DNA from: Verrucomicrobia bacterium Tous-C9LFEB
Lineage (GTDB): Bacteria; Acidobacteriota; Terriglobia; Terriglobales; Acidobacteriaceae
NCBI GenBank assembly: GCA_903970445.1
Contig: CAJCIP010000079.1
Location: forward strand, 1-32,450
DNA: 32,450 nucleotides
Direction: 5' to 3'
The notes below the pieces were generated by a model that saw only the letters and a program-made list of their open reading frames with translations, did not search any database and was not told the DNA's origin. A program made the translations under genes and the position numbers. Of the stretch, positions 8,801 through 15,490 are shown piece after piece; position 1 is the first letter of the stretch, and every line of letters begins with the position of its first letter.

Positions 8801-10841
8801 CAATCATCCCGCGCCGCCGGGCAACGTGAACATCTGCTTCCCGTATGGCAAGTCGCCACTGCCCGCTGATAACGGCCTTATCCGCAACCTGTATCAGCCG
8901 GGCAAGACGCCGCAATATTACCAGCTCCCCACGACCGCTGTTGTGCCAACGACCTCGGGCAACACCACGAGTGTTTGCTTCACGAAGAGCGGCGCGCCTT
9001 TCGCTGATATTTTCGTAAAGCCCGAGCGCGTGCTTCTCTGGTTGATAGCCAACCCGTCGGCGGGAACGGTCTACAACACCTTCCCGACAAATTACACCGG
9101 CTTCACCTCTCCGCTGGCCTCGCAGGCTGGTGACGTTACTTCGGCGGTCATTCCATATCTGCCCAACGCGACATCGCCATCCTATGTGCAGGTGCCGACG
9201 CTCACCTTCCCGCAAATTCCTCAGGCGCAGCCGAGCCAAATTTGCGGCACTGTCAACGGCTTTGTTTCAACTACCAAAGCGGACGCTACGGCTGTTGCTT
9301 CGGCGGAGACTTTTGGGGTGCTTGAGCCGACTAACTTCCCGCCAGTCGCTGTGGCCGGCTCGATTGCAGCCTCGTCGAGTGTTAGCAAGGGCAGCACATC
9401 CGCCCTGTCGGATGTCTACCTGCGCCGCTCGGTGATTACTGGTGGAGTCGTTACGACGTATTACACCTACGACTACAACGATAAGGATCCCTGCTACATC
9501 GCCGGCTCCGCCGCCCCACGGCAGACGTGCGATGACAACCCTTATCTCTACACGGTGACGTTCACGGGCGGGAACAGCACCACGGCAGTCACGGCTCCTG
9601 CCCTGGTCAGCACGCTTCCCGCGGAACCCGTGACGAGCGCGCCGGCGAACTCTTACAACGTGGCAACCAACATCAATCTCAGCACCACAACCAACGTGTT
9701 CGTTTCCGTTGCCGACCAGGCCACCGGGGCAGATGCGTACAACACCGATATCGCGACCGCGCCGGGGTACTCCGCGAATCCATTCCTGCACCAGGGCAAT
9801 TTCCTGATCGCGAACTACAGCATCTCGAACCACAGTACGCAACCCTCTCTTTGCGACCCAGGAACGAGCGCGGTTGGCGGCTACAACGTCGCTGGCGTTG
9901 CGTGCCCGGGCGGGGTCGGCGGACTTGTGACGGGGACCGAACGCTACATTCGCGGCGGTCAAAAGGACCCAACAGTTGCTGTGAACTACAACGCGACGCT
10001 GGATCTTGCCGGCGGCTATTACGTACTTGGCAACATCGGCGCTCAATCGGTCACGGCGAGCAATCTAGCGGGAGCCGGTCTCATTCCTCTCCCCTACCCG
10101 TCGCCTGATCCGACCGCGCCTGCGGGTACCGCTGCCCCCATCACGACCTACCCGCAAAACCCGTATGGGTCGCCGTCGACTCCGCTAGGCAGCGACCCCA
10201 CAACGAAGGCAGCAACCGCAGCGATCGCTTCAGTCACGGCGGGGCAAACGGCGGGTTTCGTTTGGCCATGGCTTTCCAGCGTGACGCAAGCTCAAGGCAT
10301 CGCCAATGGCGCGTTGCCGGACGATCAATACACACTCGCATGCTTCCTGGTCGACAACGCCACGCAGCAGACTCCGGAGCCGTTCCCAACTGGAGTTTCG
10401 TGCAACATCAGCACCACCACCTTGGCCACAGCAAGCAATCCAAACCCGTCACCTTCGGTGTACACGTTCCTTGGGCCACTGGTGCCAAACGGATCGTCTT
10501 CACCCACGATCTACATCACGACGGCTGGTGGAACGCTCTACGGCGCGACCAGTGAGCCCGCATGGAAACGCGCCGCTGAGGGTCTGGCTCTTGCCATGCT
10601 TTTCCCGGTGCTATTCTTCCGCAAGCGGCTGGGCAGGGGCGCGACCCTCGCCATCGTGATGCTGATGCTGGCGGCTGCCCCATTGCTTTCGGGTTGCGGA
10701 ACCGGCGGTGGTTCCTCGACGCCGATAGGCCCGGTCACGCCTGCAGGCAATTACCTGTTCCGGGTGACGGCAACGCCGATGTCCACGGCTGGGGGTGAAG
10801 CGAAGATCACTTCTGCTGTATTTGAAGTGAGTATTCATTAA
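2871..10841 (+). CDS. Giant exported surface protein (DUF7948, SBBP repeats, DUF11-like repeats, lipobox-like C-terminal anchor)
   Basis: A 2656-residue protein with an N-terminal signal sequence (basic start, hydrophobic core about 12-28). Residues about 50-260 match DUF7948, with FEENAGQLP and ALRELYPGIDAEFYSTGNEIEHDF. From about 259 come SBBP-type beta-propeller repeats (ITYATYIAGN, DAAGNLYLAGTT). From about 900 to 2500 there is a long Thr/Ala/Gly/Asn-rich array of Ig-like and DUF11-type units. Near the C-terminus, WKRAAEG starts a hydrophobic stretch (2571-2583), then basic RKRLGRG, then a second hydrophobic stretch (2591-2606) ending LLSGC with C2609, and a short Ig-like tail. Such tails are known in acidobacterial surface proteins and suggest attachment to a membrane. 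It is probably an adhesin or matrix protein; function and partners are unknown. It has its own promoter, leader hairpin and good ribosome binding site (GAAGGG, spacing about 6). Confidence 0.85.
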   Translation: MSRPRAARLKSLSIAALLASGSFCAAASNPAGALASTAAKPVATKGSQAETHATSRALPLVFEENAGQLPSGTAFAGRTSNYTVQVRPSELRFGLPGKGKTRTVTVGFEGSQQAKAVGVSDAGFRTNFYLSQDPRNWYTNVHNFNRVALRELYPGIDAEFYSTGNEIEHDFIVAPGSDAAKLAMHLSGAKSATLSATGDVVLSAEDGALKLRRPNAYQLLADGTRQAVDAEFVLVANGESSDLTFKLGAYDHSRALVIDPVITYATYIAGNNGAVPSALTSDAAGNLYLAGTTTSTSSTFGAVSTTLVPATLTDPPPYKVAFIARVSHATAAGGSVNGSQIAWLTYYGATSPSTAPAGTAGDVTANAIALQPATYTPVGGNATAGTLLYIAGQTTATGLPGAANGGTATLSTGTSTYGFVAEFNESDGTAGNATTYATYVDGGNATTASPTAQANQTTNLQAVTVDSTGAVTAVGASTGTQYNTTVLSLNIDPNSPLGLLLSALMITPPTSFCTTQGLGGATNSKGLLTTLPATLGTPTYSTYVCGKATPSATNFYTLTGVSVTPSATAGTYSTYIVTGSTNLDFPMSGVYDQPSIDSAGTGITTPVFFTPGSATATNAFAASLNPNSIDVNWSYWSDGSGTDQSNGLTIDSSTTPAGVVVFGSTTSPSFTASSETSPASSATIGYMGDNPNSQQTGFAVALNSSTGALGGITLLESYASAPATVTAAAADGSGNILFAGSQASLKQAFPTYTSGGNRVGRPGATPLLPGAQDSSEDPYYSGTNDADGFLVRMPNTLSSVDYVAFFGPSANAGSSQAVGVAVDPVDSSSLPGATTSPLANVLLSEMPAGSKSYTTSSAEQQAPQTGATTAAYLAQIAFVAPGASPSFTYASTDGTYTPNPVGYSTQGESALTLTWPVTVAAAGTSQLVFNLPQSQYLSAYTLAELSVSIGGGANVAATDCTIGTANASANPAANPSATPPVPGPGITCVVPQVPANAAGTTVTFQLSGVPVAATIPAGSSTFQVAAAAYDATGVGYDLTQTIATAGVPALTIGVTAAPALVNAATSATQTNSAGDPVTVTYTYTINNTSSYDSPNTKLATNLNTTTAGTTLLSNATGSSSTACDPTTAANGCDVPAHGSLTYTVSGVYLDSNFSASGTGPFTVTQGLPYVSFSYPMTNVGNIYPTSTTGPTVMVNGTTTITANAITTNQPTYANHTSFQLGDQDVELTASFTNSGKDQAGSYTATVTLPQGYTATASNCPGAAAPYTSCTFTNIAPGATVSFTITGLFNDTGASTDAVAGPLTNGPSPAAVTGSQTSNSVTAQLSSVTSGTSSGTYIQTSTLPPATSIKVTRVNALTYAISAATPIAANTVNELGPLHATYPAPNDQLSYTATIRNTGTSVARGLYFLIALPNAASGTVPVVTGTTIAYSNGLSAANQLTCSYVAAQSGIVCYENDLTPGAPLPTTTPHPTTTPQTYTINFTTSYDETAVPQNVKTVQVTQGNGTIYAAADTYNLASGLGVNATVTAPGASINSNSITIERLTSIVSNVNVSAVGSAAGTNYADKTHVTLDSNPNGSAPGTFDTILFQSSTSNMGPNDAAGLVISIPIPALTRVAVPQYCTLNGITGPSATLLTVTAASTMTCATPAFATVASSTAPNQLRAAAAVCPAVPVPSGGSLSATTFNSATNCFAVAFYLKFSDAPTAAGTVVGANASATVGYSAASIAETDVDTPSTPAATTTAAATTVQRAAHLRLSAPIAAPTYTTGAALTLDASGVPQVAQAALHMDPLTRQVTTGKVYNCLRYAISVINDGPNYVLNPTLGYTETPATFVPTRVSTGTAPTDLSSVDCAPQALPTSTVLSPLATGTTQSAFIDGYFDLGSLVAVNSGTATFTTGNFGLAGYNDSNTAGTTAMDYSSTRTVTLVNTPYTDANNSKFGITAYGTTPQATLIFTNVTAPGITSAFAAASVNCTAPTYDANHPAPPGNVNICFPYGKSPLPADNGLIRNLYQPGKTPQYYQLPTTAVVPTTSGNTTSVCFTKSGAPFADIFVKPERVLLWLIANPSAGTVYNTFPTNYTGFTSPLASQAGDVTSAVIPYLPNATSPSYVQVPTLTFPQIPQAQPSQICGTVNGFVSTTKADATAVASAETFGVLEPTNFPPVAVAGSIAASSSVSKGSTSALSDVYLRRSVITGGVVTTYYTYDYNDKDPCYIAGSAAPRQTCDDNPYLYTVTFTGGNSTTAVTAPALVSTLPAEPVTSAPANSYNVATNINLSTTTNVFVSVADQATGADAYNTDIATAPGYSANPFLHQGNFLIANYSISNHSTQPSLCDPGTSAVGGYNVAGVACPGGVGGLVTGTERYIRGGQKDPTVAVNYNATLDLAGGYYVLGNIGAQSVTASNLAGAGLIPLPYPSPDPTAPAGTAAPITTYPQNPYGSPSTPLGSDPTTKAATAAIASVTAGQTAGFVWPWLSSVTQAQGIANGALPDDQYTLACFLVDNATQQTPEPFPTGVSCNISTTTLATASNPNPSPSVYTFLGPLVPNGSSSPTIYITTAGGTLYGATSEPAWKRAAEGLALAMLFPVLFFRKRLGRGATLAIVMLMLAAAPLLSGCGTGGGSSTPIGPVTPAGNYLFRVTATPMSTAGGEAKITSAVFEVSIH

Positions 10842-10851
10842 GGCTTTCTCT

Positions 10852-10882
10852 GCGGTCTCCGGTCGTACAAGCCCGAGACCGC
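10852..10882 (+). terminator. Inverted repeat after the giant gene, possible terminator
   Basis: GCGGTCTC (10852-10859) and GAGACCGC (10875-10882) form a perfect 8-bp stem with a 15-base loop, 10 bases after the stop codon. No T run follows, so intrinsic termination would be weak. It lies in the short gap before the kinase gene and may instead be a leader element of that gene. Confidence 0.4.
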
Positions 10883-10945
10883 GTTAGACTATCGGCGGGC
10901 AGACCCCGCCCCGGCCCCAGCCCCACCCGGGCGCAAAGTTGTGTG

Positions 10946-13900
10946 ATGGATCCCGCGAAACCCATAACCCAGATTGGCAAGTACGAAGTTCTCGCCGAAC
11001 TTGGCCGCGGGGGCATGGGTGTCGTGTACCGCGCTGAAGACAAATTCATCGGGCGCGAAGTAGCTATTAAGCAGCTCCTGGATGCGACGCCGGAACTGAG
11101 GCAGCGCTTTCTCGTGGAGGCGCGTTCCGGTGTCCTGAACCACCAGAACATTGTCACGGTGTATGACTTCGGTGAACAGGATGGAAATCCATTCATCGTG
11201 ATGGAGTTCCTGCGCGGCGAGTCGCTGGAAAATCGCCTCAAGGGCTCGCCGATGCCCCTGGTTGAAAAGCTCGATATCGTGCGGCAGGTTTGCGATGGCC
11301 TCGCCTATGCGCACTCCAAAGGCGTCGTTCATCGCGACATCAAGCCGGCCAACGTCATGGTGCAGCCGGACGGACGGCCGAAAATCGTCGACTTCGGTAT
11401 CGCGCGTCTGGAAAGCTCTTCCGGCCATACGCAGACCGGCGCTGTGATTGGAACGTTCCATTACATTTCACCGGAGCGCCTGAAAGGCGAGTCGGCGGAC
11501 GGCCGCGCAGACGTTTGGGCGTGCGGCATCATGCTTTACCAGATGCTCACCAATCACCTGCCATTTCAGGGTGAGGACATCTCTGCGCTGCACAAGGTTG
11601 TGAACGAGCCCTACGATCCGCTCTCGAAGTATCTGGTGGAGTACCCGCCGATGCTCGACAGCATCCTGGACCGGGCGCTGGCGAAGAATCCAGACGATCG
11701 TTACGTCGCCGAGGAAATGGCGTCGGACCTCGACGCGCTGGGTGAACAACTGAAGCGCGCCCAGGTAGGCGAAATCCTCATCAAGGTAAAGGACATGCTG
11801 CTGGAGGAGCAATACGCTCCGGCGCGGCCCATGCTGCTTGACCTGCAGCGCCTCGATCCCCAGAATACGGAAGTTCGCCGCCTGCTGCGCGAAGTGCAGG
11901 ACAAGCTGTCTCGCCAGCAGAAGTCGGAATCGCTCCGCCAAATCGTGCTGCAGGCAGAGCAGGCCTTCAGCGAACACAAATACGACGCCGCTCTCGAGTC
12001 ATACAAACAGGCCCAGCGGCTCGATCCGACGAATCACGGCTTCACCAGCAAGGTGAACCAGATCCGCGAGCTCAAAGAGCGTGCAGACCGCGTCGAAGCT
12101 CTGAAGAACGAGGCGCGGGAAGCGCGTCACCGGCAGGACTTTCAAGCTGCAGCCAATTACATCGGGCAGGCCCTTACTCTCGATGCGAACAACACCGACC
12201 TGCGCAACGAGCAGGCGCGCATCCTGCAAGAGCAGGAACGCATCGCGAAAGAAGGCACGCGCCGCAAACTGAAAGACGCCGGCAAAGGGCAACTCGCTGG
12301 GCGTGAATACACTTCTGCGATCCAGAACCTGCGCGAGGCTTTGGCGATTGACCCGACGGATGCCGAAGCGCAGGCAATGTTTCAGGAAGCGATGGCGAAG
12401 CAGGAAGAAGATCGCCGCCGCAAGATCATCGACCAGATCGTTTCTGAAATCCAAGATCAGATCTTCCGCAATCAGCTGGAGAAAGCGCTCGAGCTCATCA
12501 ATCGCGCTTTGGACCGGCTGCCCGGCGAACCAGTCCTGGTCAAGCTGAAAGCTGACACCCAGAAGAAGCACGACGAAGCGACCGCACAGAAACTGGTCGA
12601 AGAAACATCGCACCTCGTACAGCAGCACTTCTTCACCAATCCGCAGGAATCGCTGAACATTGTGCAGCAGTCCCTGCAGGTGATGCCGGGTGAGGAGCGC
12701 CTGCTTGCGCTGCAGGAACGGGTTGTCGCGCAGCTCAAGAAATACAACCTCGAGGGCTTGCGTTCGCAGTATCTGAAGCAGGCCCAGGCGTCAGTGGATG
12801 CAAAGGACTACGACGCGGCTATCGGCACATTGGAGTCTGCGGTGCTCGACACGGGCGACAGCCCGGAGCTCCAGTCGCTGCTCGATTACGCCCGTTCGCA
12901 GAAGAAAGAAGCGGAGCAGCGCCGCATCTCTGCCGCAACGATTCAGCAGGCGCAAAAGCTGATCGCAGAAGGAGAGCTGGAACAGGCGATCGACCTCCTG
13001 AAGCGTGGATTGCAAGACCACAAAGACGGGGCCATCGAACAACTACTGCGCCAGACTCAGGAACGCTTCGACGAGATCGGTCGCCGCGTGGAGCAGATCG
13101 TGGGGCGCATTCAGACCGTTAGCGAAACGGATCCGGGACAGGCGCTTCAGTTATTGCAGCAGCAGCCGGCGGCCATTCAACAGCATCCGCAGATGCGCGC
13201 TCTGCGTGCCAAACTGGACTCCCGCAGCGAGCAGGAACGTGCCGCGCGGGAAGCAGCGCAAAAGGCAAACGGGCAACTGCAACAAGGCAAACTTCGCGAG
13301 GGCATGGAAACTCTCGAAGCCGTTCGACAGGCCTACGGTGACTTTCCGCAGATCGCGAATGCGATCAACGATTACAAGGCGCGGCGCACTCCTGCTGCCA
13401 ACGCCACGCTCACGGCCGCGATGTCCGAGGCACGGCAACTGACCGTCGCGCAGGAGCCTGCGAAGGCACTCGACGCCCTGCGCAAATCATCGCCGGCGGT
13501 CGAGTTTGGTGATCCTTCCCTGCAGGCTGACTGGAAGCGACTGGCAGACGAAGTCACAAAGGCCGCGGGGGTGAAGCGCGGATCGGCGGACACGCTGCCG
13601 ATCGTGGTGCAGGGCAGCAAGGTCAGCGCAAAGCTCATCATCGGGATTGCCGTCGCCGTTGTCGCCATCGTTGTCGGCGCTATCTTCCTTCTCAAGCCAA
13701 AGCCGCAGATCGCGACAGGCGCCATACAGCTGAACGCTTCACCGTTTGGCCAGGTTGTCAGCATTACTCCAGAAGGCGGATCGGCAGTCACGCTTCCCCC
13801 TGGTTCGCACGACACGCCCATGCGCCTCGATGTGCCGGAAGGCAGCTACTCGGTTGTATTCCAGGGCGCGGATGGCGCGAAGCAAACCGCGAACTGCAAG

Positions 13901-13996
13901 GTGGTCGCCAATGCAGACGCGAACACGTGTAACGCGGAACTGACGCCCATTACGGACTCTGACATTCAGGCAATCGTTGCGGGAGGCAAGCAATGA
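10946..13996 (+). CDS. Transmembrane Ser/Thr protein kinase with TPR repeats and PEGA-like periplasmic domain
   Basis: A bacterial Hanks-type kinase. Numbered from the GTG one codon upstream (10943), it has the P-loop GRGGMG (21-26), Lys43 in VAIK, Glu59, catalytic VHRDIKPAN with Asp132, DFG with Asp150 and SPE at 176-178, so it should be active. Residues about 285-880 are TPR-like helical repeats, rich in Gln/Glu. A single transmembrane helix (about 898-917) is followed by a small PEGA-like beta domain (about 925-1000) facing the periplasm. The layout suggests a receptor kinase whose TPR part holds partners in the cytoplasm. ATG 10946 is preferred; GTG 10943 is equally possible, and neither has a clear ribosome binding site. 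The stop overlaps the next ATG (ATGA at 13993), so it forms an operon with the periplasmic TPR protein. Substrates are unknown. Confidence 0.9.
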   Translation: MDPAKPITQIGKYEVLAELGRGGMGVVYRAEDKFIGREVAIKQLLDATPELRQRFLVEARSGVLNHQNIVTVYDFGEQDGNPFIVMEFLRGESLENRLKGSPMPLVEKLDIVRQVCDGLAYAHSKGVVHRDIKPANVMVQPDGRPKIVDFGIARLESSSGHTQTGAVIGTFHYISPERLKGESADGRADVWACGIMLYQMLTNHLPFQGEDISALHKVVNEPYDPLSKYLVEYPPMLDSILDRALAKNPDDRYVAEEMASDLDALGEQLKRAQVGEILIKVKDMLLEEQYAPARPMLLDLQRLDPQNTEVRRLLREVQDKLSRQQKSESLRQIVLQAEQAFSEHKYDAALESYKQAQRLDPTNHGFTSKVNQIRELKERADRVEALKNEAREARHRQDFQAAANYIGQALTLDANNTDLRNEQARILQEQERIAKEGTRRKLKDAGKGQLAGREYTSAIQNLREALAIDPTDAEAQAMFQEAMAKQEEDRRRKIIDQIVSEIQDQIFRNQLEKALELINRALDRLPGEPVLVKLKADTQKKHDEATAQKLVEETSHLVQQHFFTNPQESLNIVQQSLQVMPGEERLLALQERVVAQLKKYNLEGLRSQYLKQAQASVDAKDYDAAIGTLESAVLDTGDSPELQSLLDYARSQKKEAEQRRISAATIQQAQKLIAEGELEQAIDLLKRGLQDHKDGAIEQLLRQTQERFDEIGRRVEQIVGRIQTVSETDPGQALQLLQQQPAAIQQHPQMRALRAKLDSRSEQERAAREAAQKANGQLQQGKLREGMETLEAVRQAYGDFPQIANAINDYKARRTPAANATLTAAMSEARQLTVAQEPAKALDALRKSSPAVEFGDPSLQADWKRLADEVTKAAGVKRGSADTLPIVVQGSKVSAKLIIGIAVAVVAIVVGAIFLLKPKPQIATGAIQLNASPFGQVVSITPEGGSAVTLPPGSHDTPMRLDVPEGSYSVVFQGADGAKQTANCKVVANADANTCNAELTPITDSDIQAIVAGGKQ

Positions 13997-15282
13997 AGCG
14001 GCCTCTTGTGAACCCTCATCTACATTTGATCGCGCTTGCCGTCTGCTCTCTTTTGTCGCTGCGCCTCGCGGCGCAAGATGCGAAGCAACTGTTTGACCAA
14101 TCGCTGGTAGAAGGTAATAGCTGCAAGAAGATGCAGCTCGCCTGCCAGGCTGCAAAGCTCGACCCGAAGAAGAAAGATTATCAAGACGCCTGCGATCGCT
14201 TCCGCACTTCGACAAATCGCAGTGACGAGACCTTCCGCGTAAAGGCTATCGACTCGCTCAGCAAGAATGACTTCTCTGGAGCGCTGCGGTGGACCAACAG
14301 CTTCGTCTGCAACGCAGATACAAAGGCAAGCCTTCAGAGCCAGATCGCTGATGCGCAAAAGGCTTCATCGCCGGCTGCGCCCACGCCGGCGCCGATCGTG
14401 GCTGTGCAGAAGGCCGACCAGAGCTCAACGTTCCTCGGCGAGGCTCGCTCTTCGTTTTCAGAAGGAAAGTTTGACGCAGCAGTCGCCTCTGCAAAGCAGG
14501 TTACCGACGCCAACCTGAAGCCTTACGCGGACGAGATTGTGAACAAGGTGGGAGCATATCGTGCTGCTGTCAGCGCGGCGCACTCCAGCGAAGCGAGCAA
14601 GGACTATCAAGGAGCCATCAACAACTGGCGCACCGCACAGGCGATCAACGGCAATGGACCGGACTCGCCGGGCGTCAACATTGCGCGCCTCGAGCCGTTC
14701 ACGCGTCAGGCAGCGCCGGCGGCCCAGCCAGCGCCTGTCCAGGTTGCAAACCGCCCTGCTCCTCCTCCACTGAGCGCGAAGCAGGCGCCGCCTCCACCTG
14801 TCGACATCAACGCTCAAGTGGGAAAGCTGCTGGATGACGCTGGCAAGGCCTCAGCAGCGGGTCAACTGCCGGTGGCGCTTCGCGGTTATGAAAGCGTGCT
14901 ACGGCTCCAACCAGCCAACACGACTGCCTTATCCGGCAAGGCTGATATCGAAAAGAAGATCAACAGCGACCCAGCAGAGCAAGCCAAGTCTCTTGCCCAG
15001 GCCATACACGACTTCTACTCTTCCAAGTTTGCTGACGCGGAAGACGGGCTTCGTTCTTATCTGGACGCGCCGACTGCCAAGTCGAAAGGCGCTGCGTACT
15101 TCTACCTCGGTGCGACTCGCCTGTACGAAAAAATTTTGAGCAGCTCTGCGCAGAAGGCGGATACCGCGATCGCCAGCGCTGAAGTGCAACGCCCCTTCAA
15201 AGACGCGCATGCTGCCGGCTATCAACCGGTGGAGCGGCTTGTTTCACCGGTGGTGATGCGAGCGTGGCGTAACGCGCAGTAA
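13993..15282 (+). CDS. Exported TPR-like protein coupled to the kinase
   Basis: A 429-residue protein with a clear signal peptide (hydrophobic core about 11-25, cleavage near LAA/QDAK at 27). The mature part is Ala/Lys/Gln-rich and helical, with TPR-like units at about 28-115, 135-235 and 275-390, split by a Pro-rich linker at about 235-272 (VQVANRPAPPPL, QAPPPPVD). Its ATG overlaps the kinase stop, so the two products are made together. It may be a periplasmic partner for the kinase's PEGA-like domain, for example a sensor or scaffold. The family is not recognised and the role is inferred from coupling. Cys residues in NSCKKMQLACQ and YQDACDRF (mature N-terminal region) could form disulfides. 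Confidence 0.75.
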   Translation: MKRPLVNPHLHLIALAVCSLLSLRLAAQDAKQLFDQSLVEGNSCKKMQLACQAAKLDPKKKDYQDACDRFRTSTNRSDETFRVKAIDSLSKNDFSGALRWTNSFVCNADTKASLQSQIADAQKASSPAAPTPAPIVAVQKADQSSTFLGEARSSFSEGKFDAAVASAKQVTDANLKPYADEIVNKVGAYRAAVSAAHSSEASKDYQGAINNWRTAQAINGNGPDSPGVNIARLEPFTRQAAPAAQPAPVQVANRPAPPPLSAKQAPPPPVDINAQVGKLLDDAGKASAAGQLPVALRGYESVLRLQPANTTALSGKADIEKKINSDPAEQAKSLAQAIHDFYSSKFADAEDGLRSYLDAPTAKSKGAAYFYLGATRLYEKILSSSAQKADTAIASAEVQRPFKDAHAAGYQPVERLVSPVVMRAWRNAQ

Positions 15283-15393
15283 AGGTTAGGGCGCGTCAGT
15301 GACACACACGTGGCAGGTACCGGGTTTTTGTCACCGGGAACTATGGCCTGTGTGGTATTACTGACGGGAAACCCCAAATTGAATGACAGCCTC

Positions 15394-15479
15394 GCCAGGT
15401 TTCTGGCAAGGGAAGCACAACGGGCCAAAGCCTTCACGGAAAGCGTAGGACCGGCTCATTTGAGGCTCTCACCGGCCTC
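15394..15479 (+). promoter_or_regulatory. Leader region of the TonB-dependent receptor gene with two small hairpins
   Basis: The 208-base gap before the receptor gene has no gene. It holds GCCAG (15394-15398) pairing with CTGGC (15403-15407) around a 4-base loop, and GAGGC (15462-15466) pairing with GCCTC (15475-15479) around an 8-base loop. The second hairpin touches the GGAG ribosome binding site (15480-15483), so it could limit ribosome access. A TTGTCA box at 15328 has no partner at a usable distance. Evidence for a regulatory role is weak. Confidence 0.3.
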
Positions 15480-15490
15480 GGAGAAGAGAT

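Noticed and set aside
15361..15490. Possible c-di-GMP (GEMM-I) riboswitch in the receptor leader, from GGGAAACCCC and GGCCAAAGCC
   Set aside because: The core order and the GAAA tetraloop/receptor parts of GEMM-I are not present; only small separate hairpins remain.
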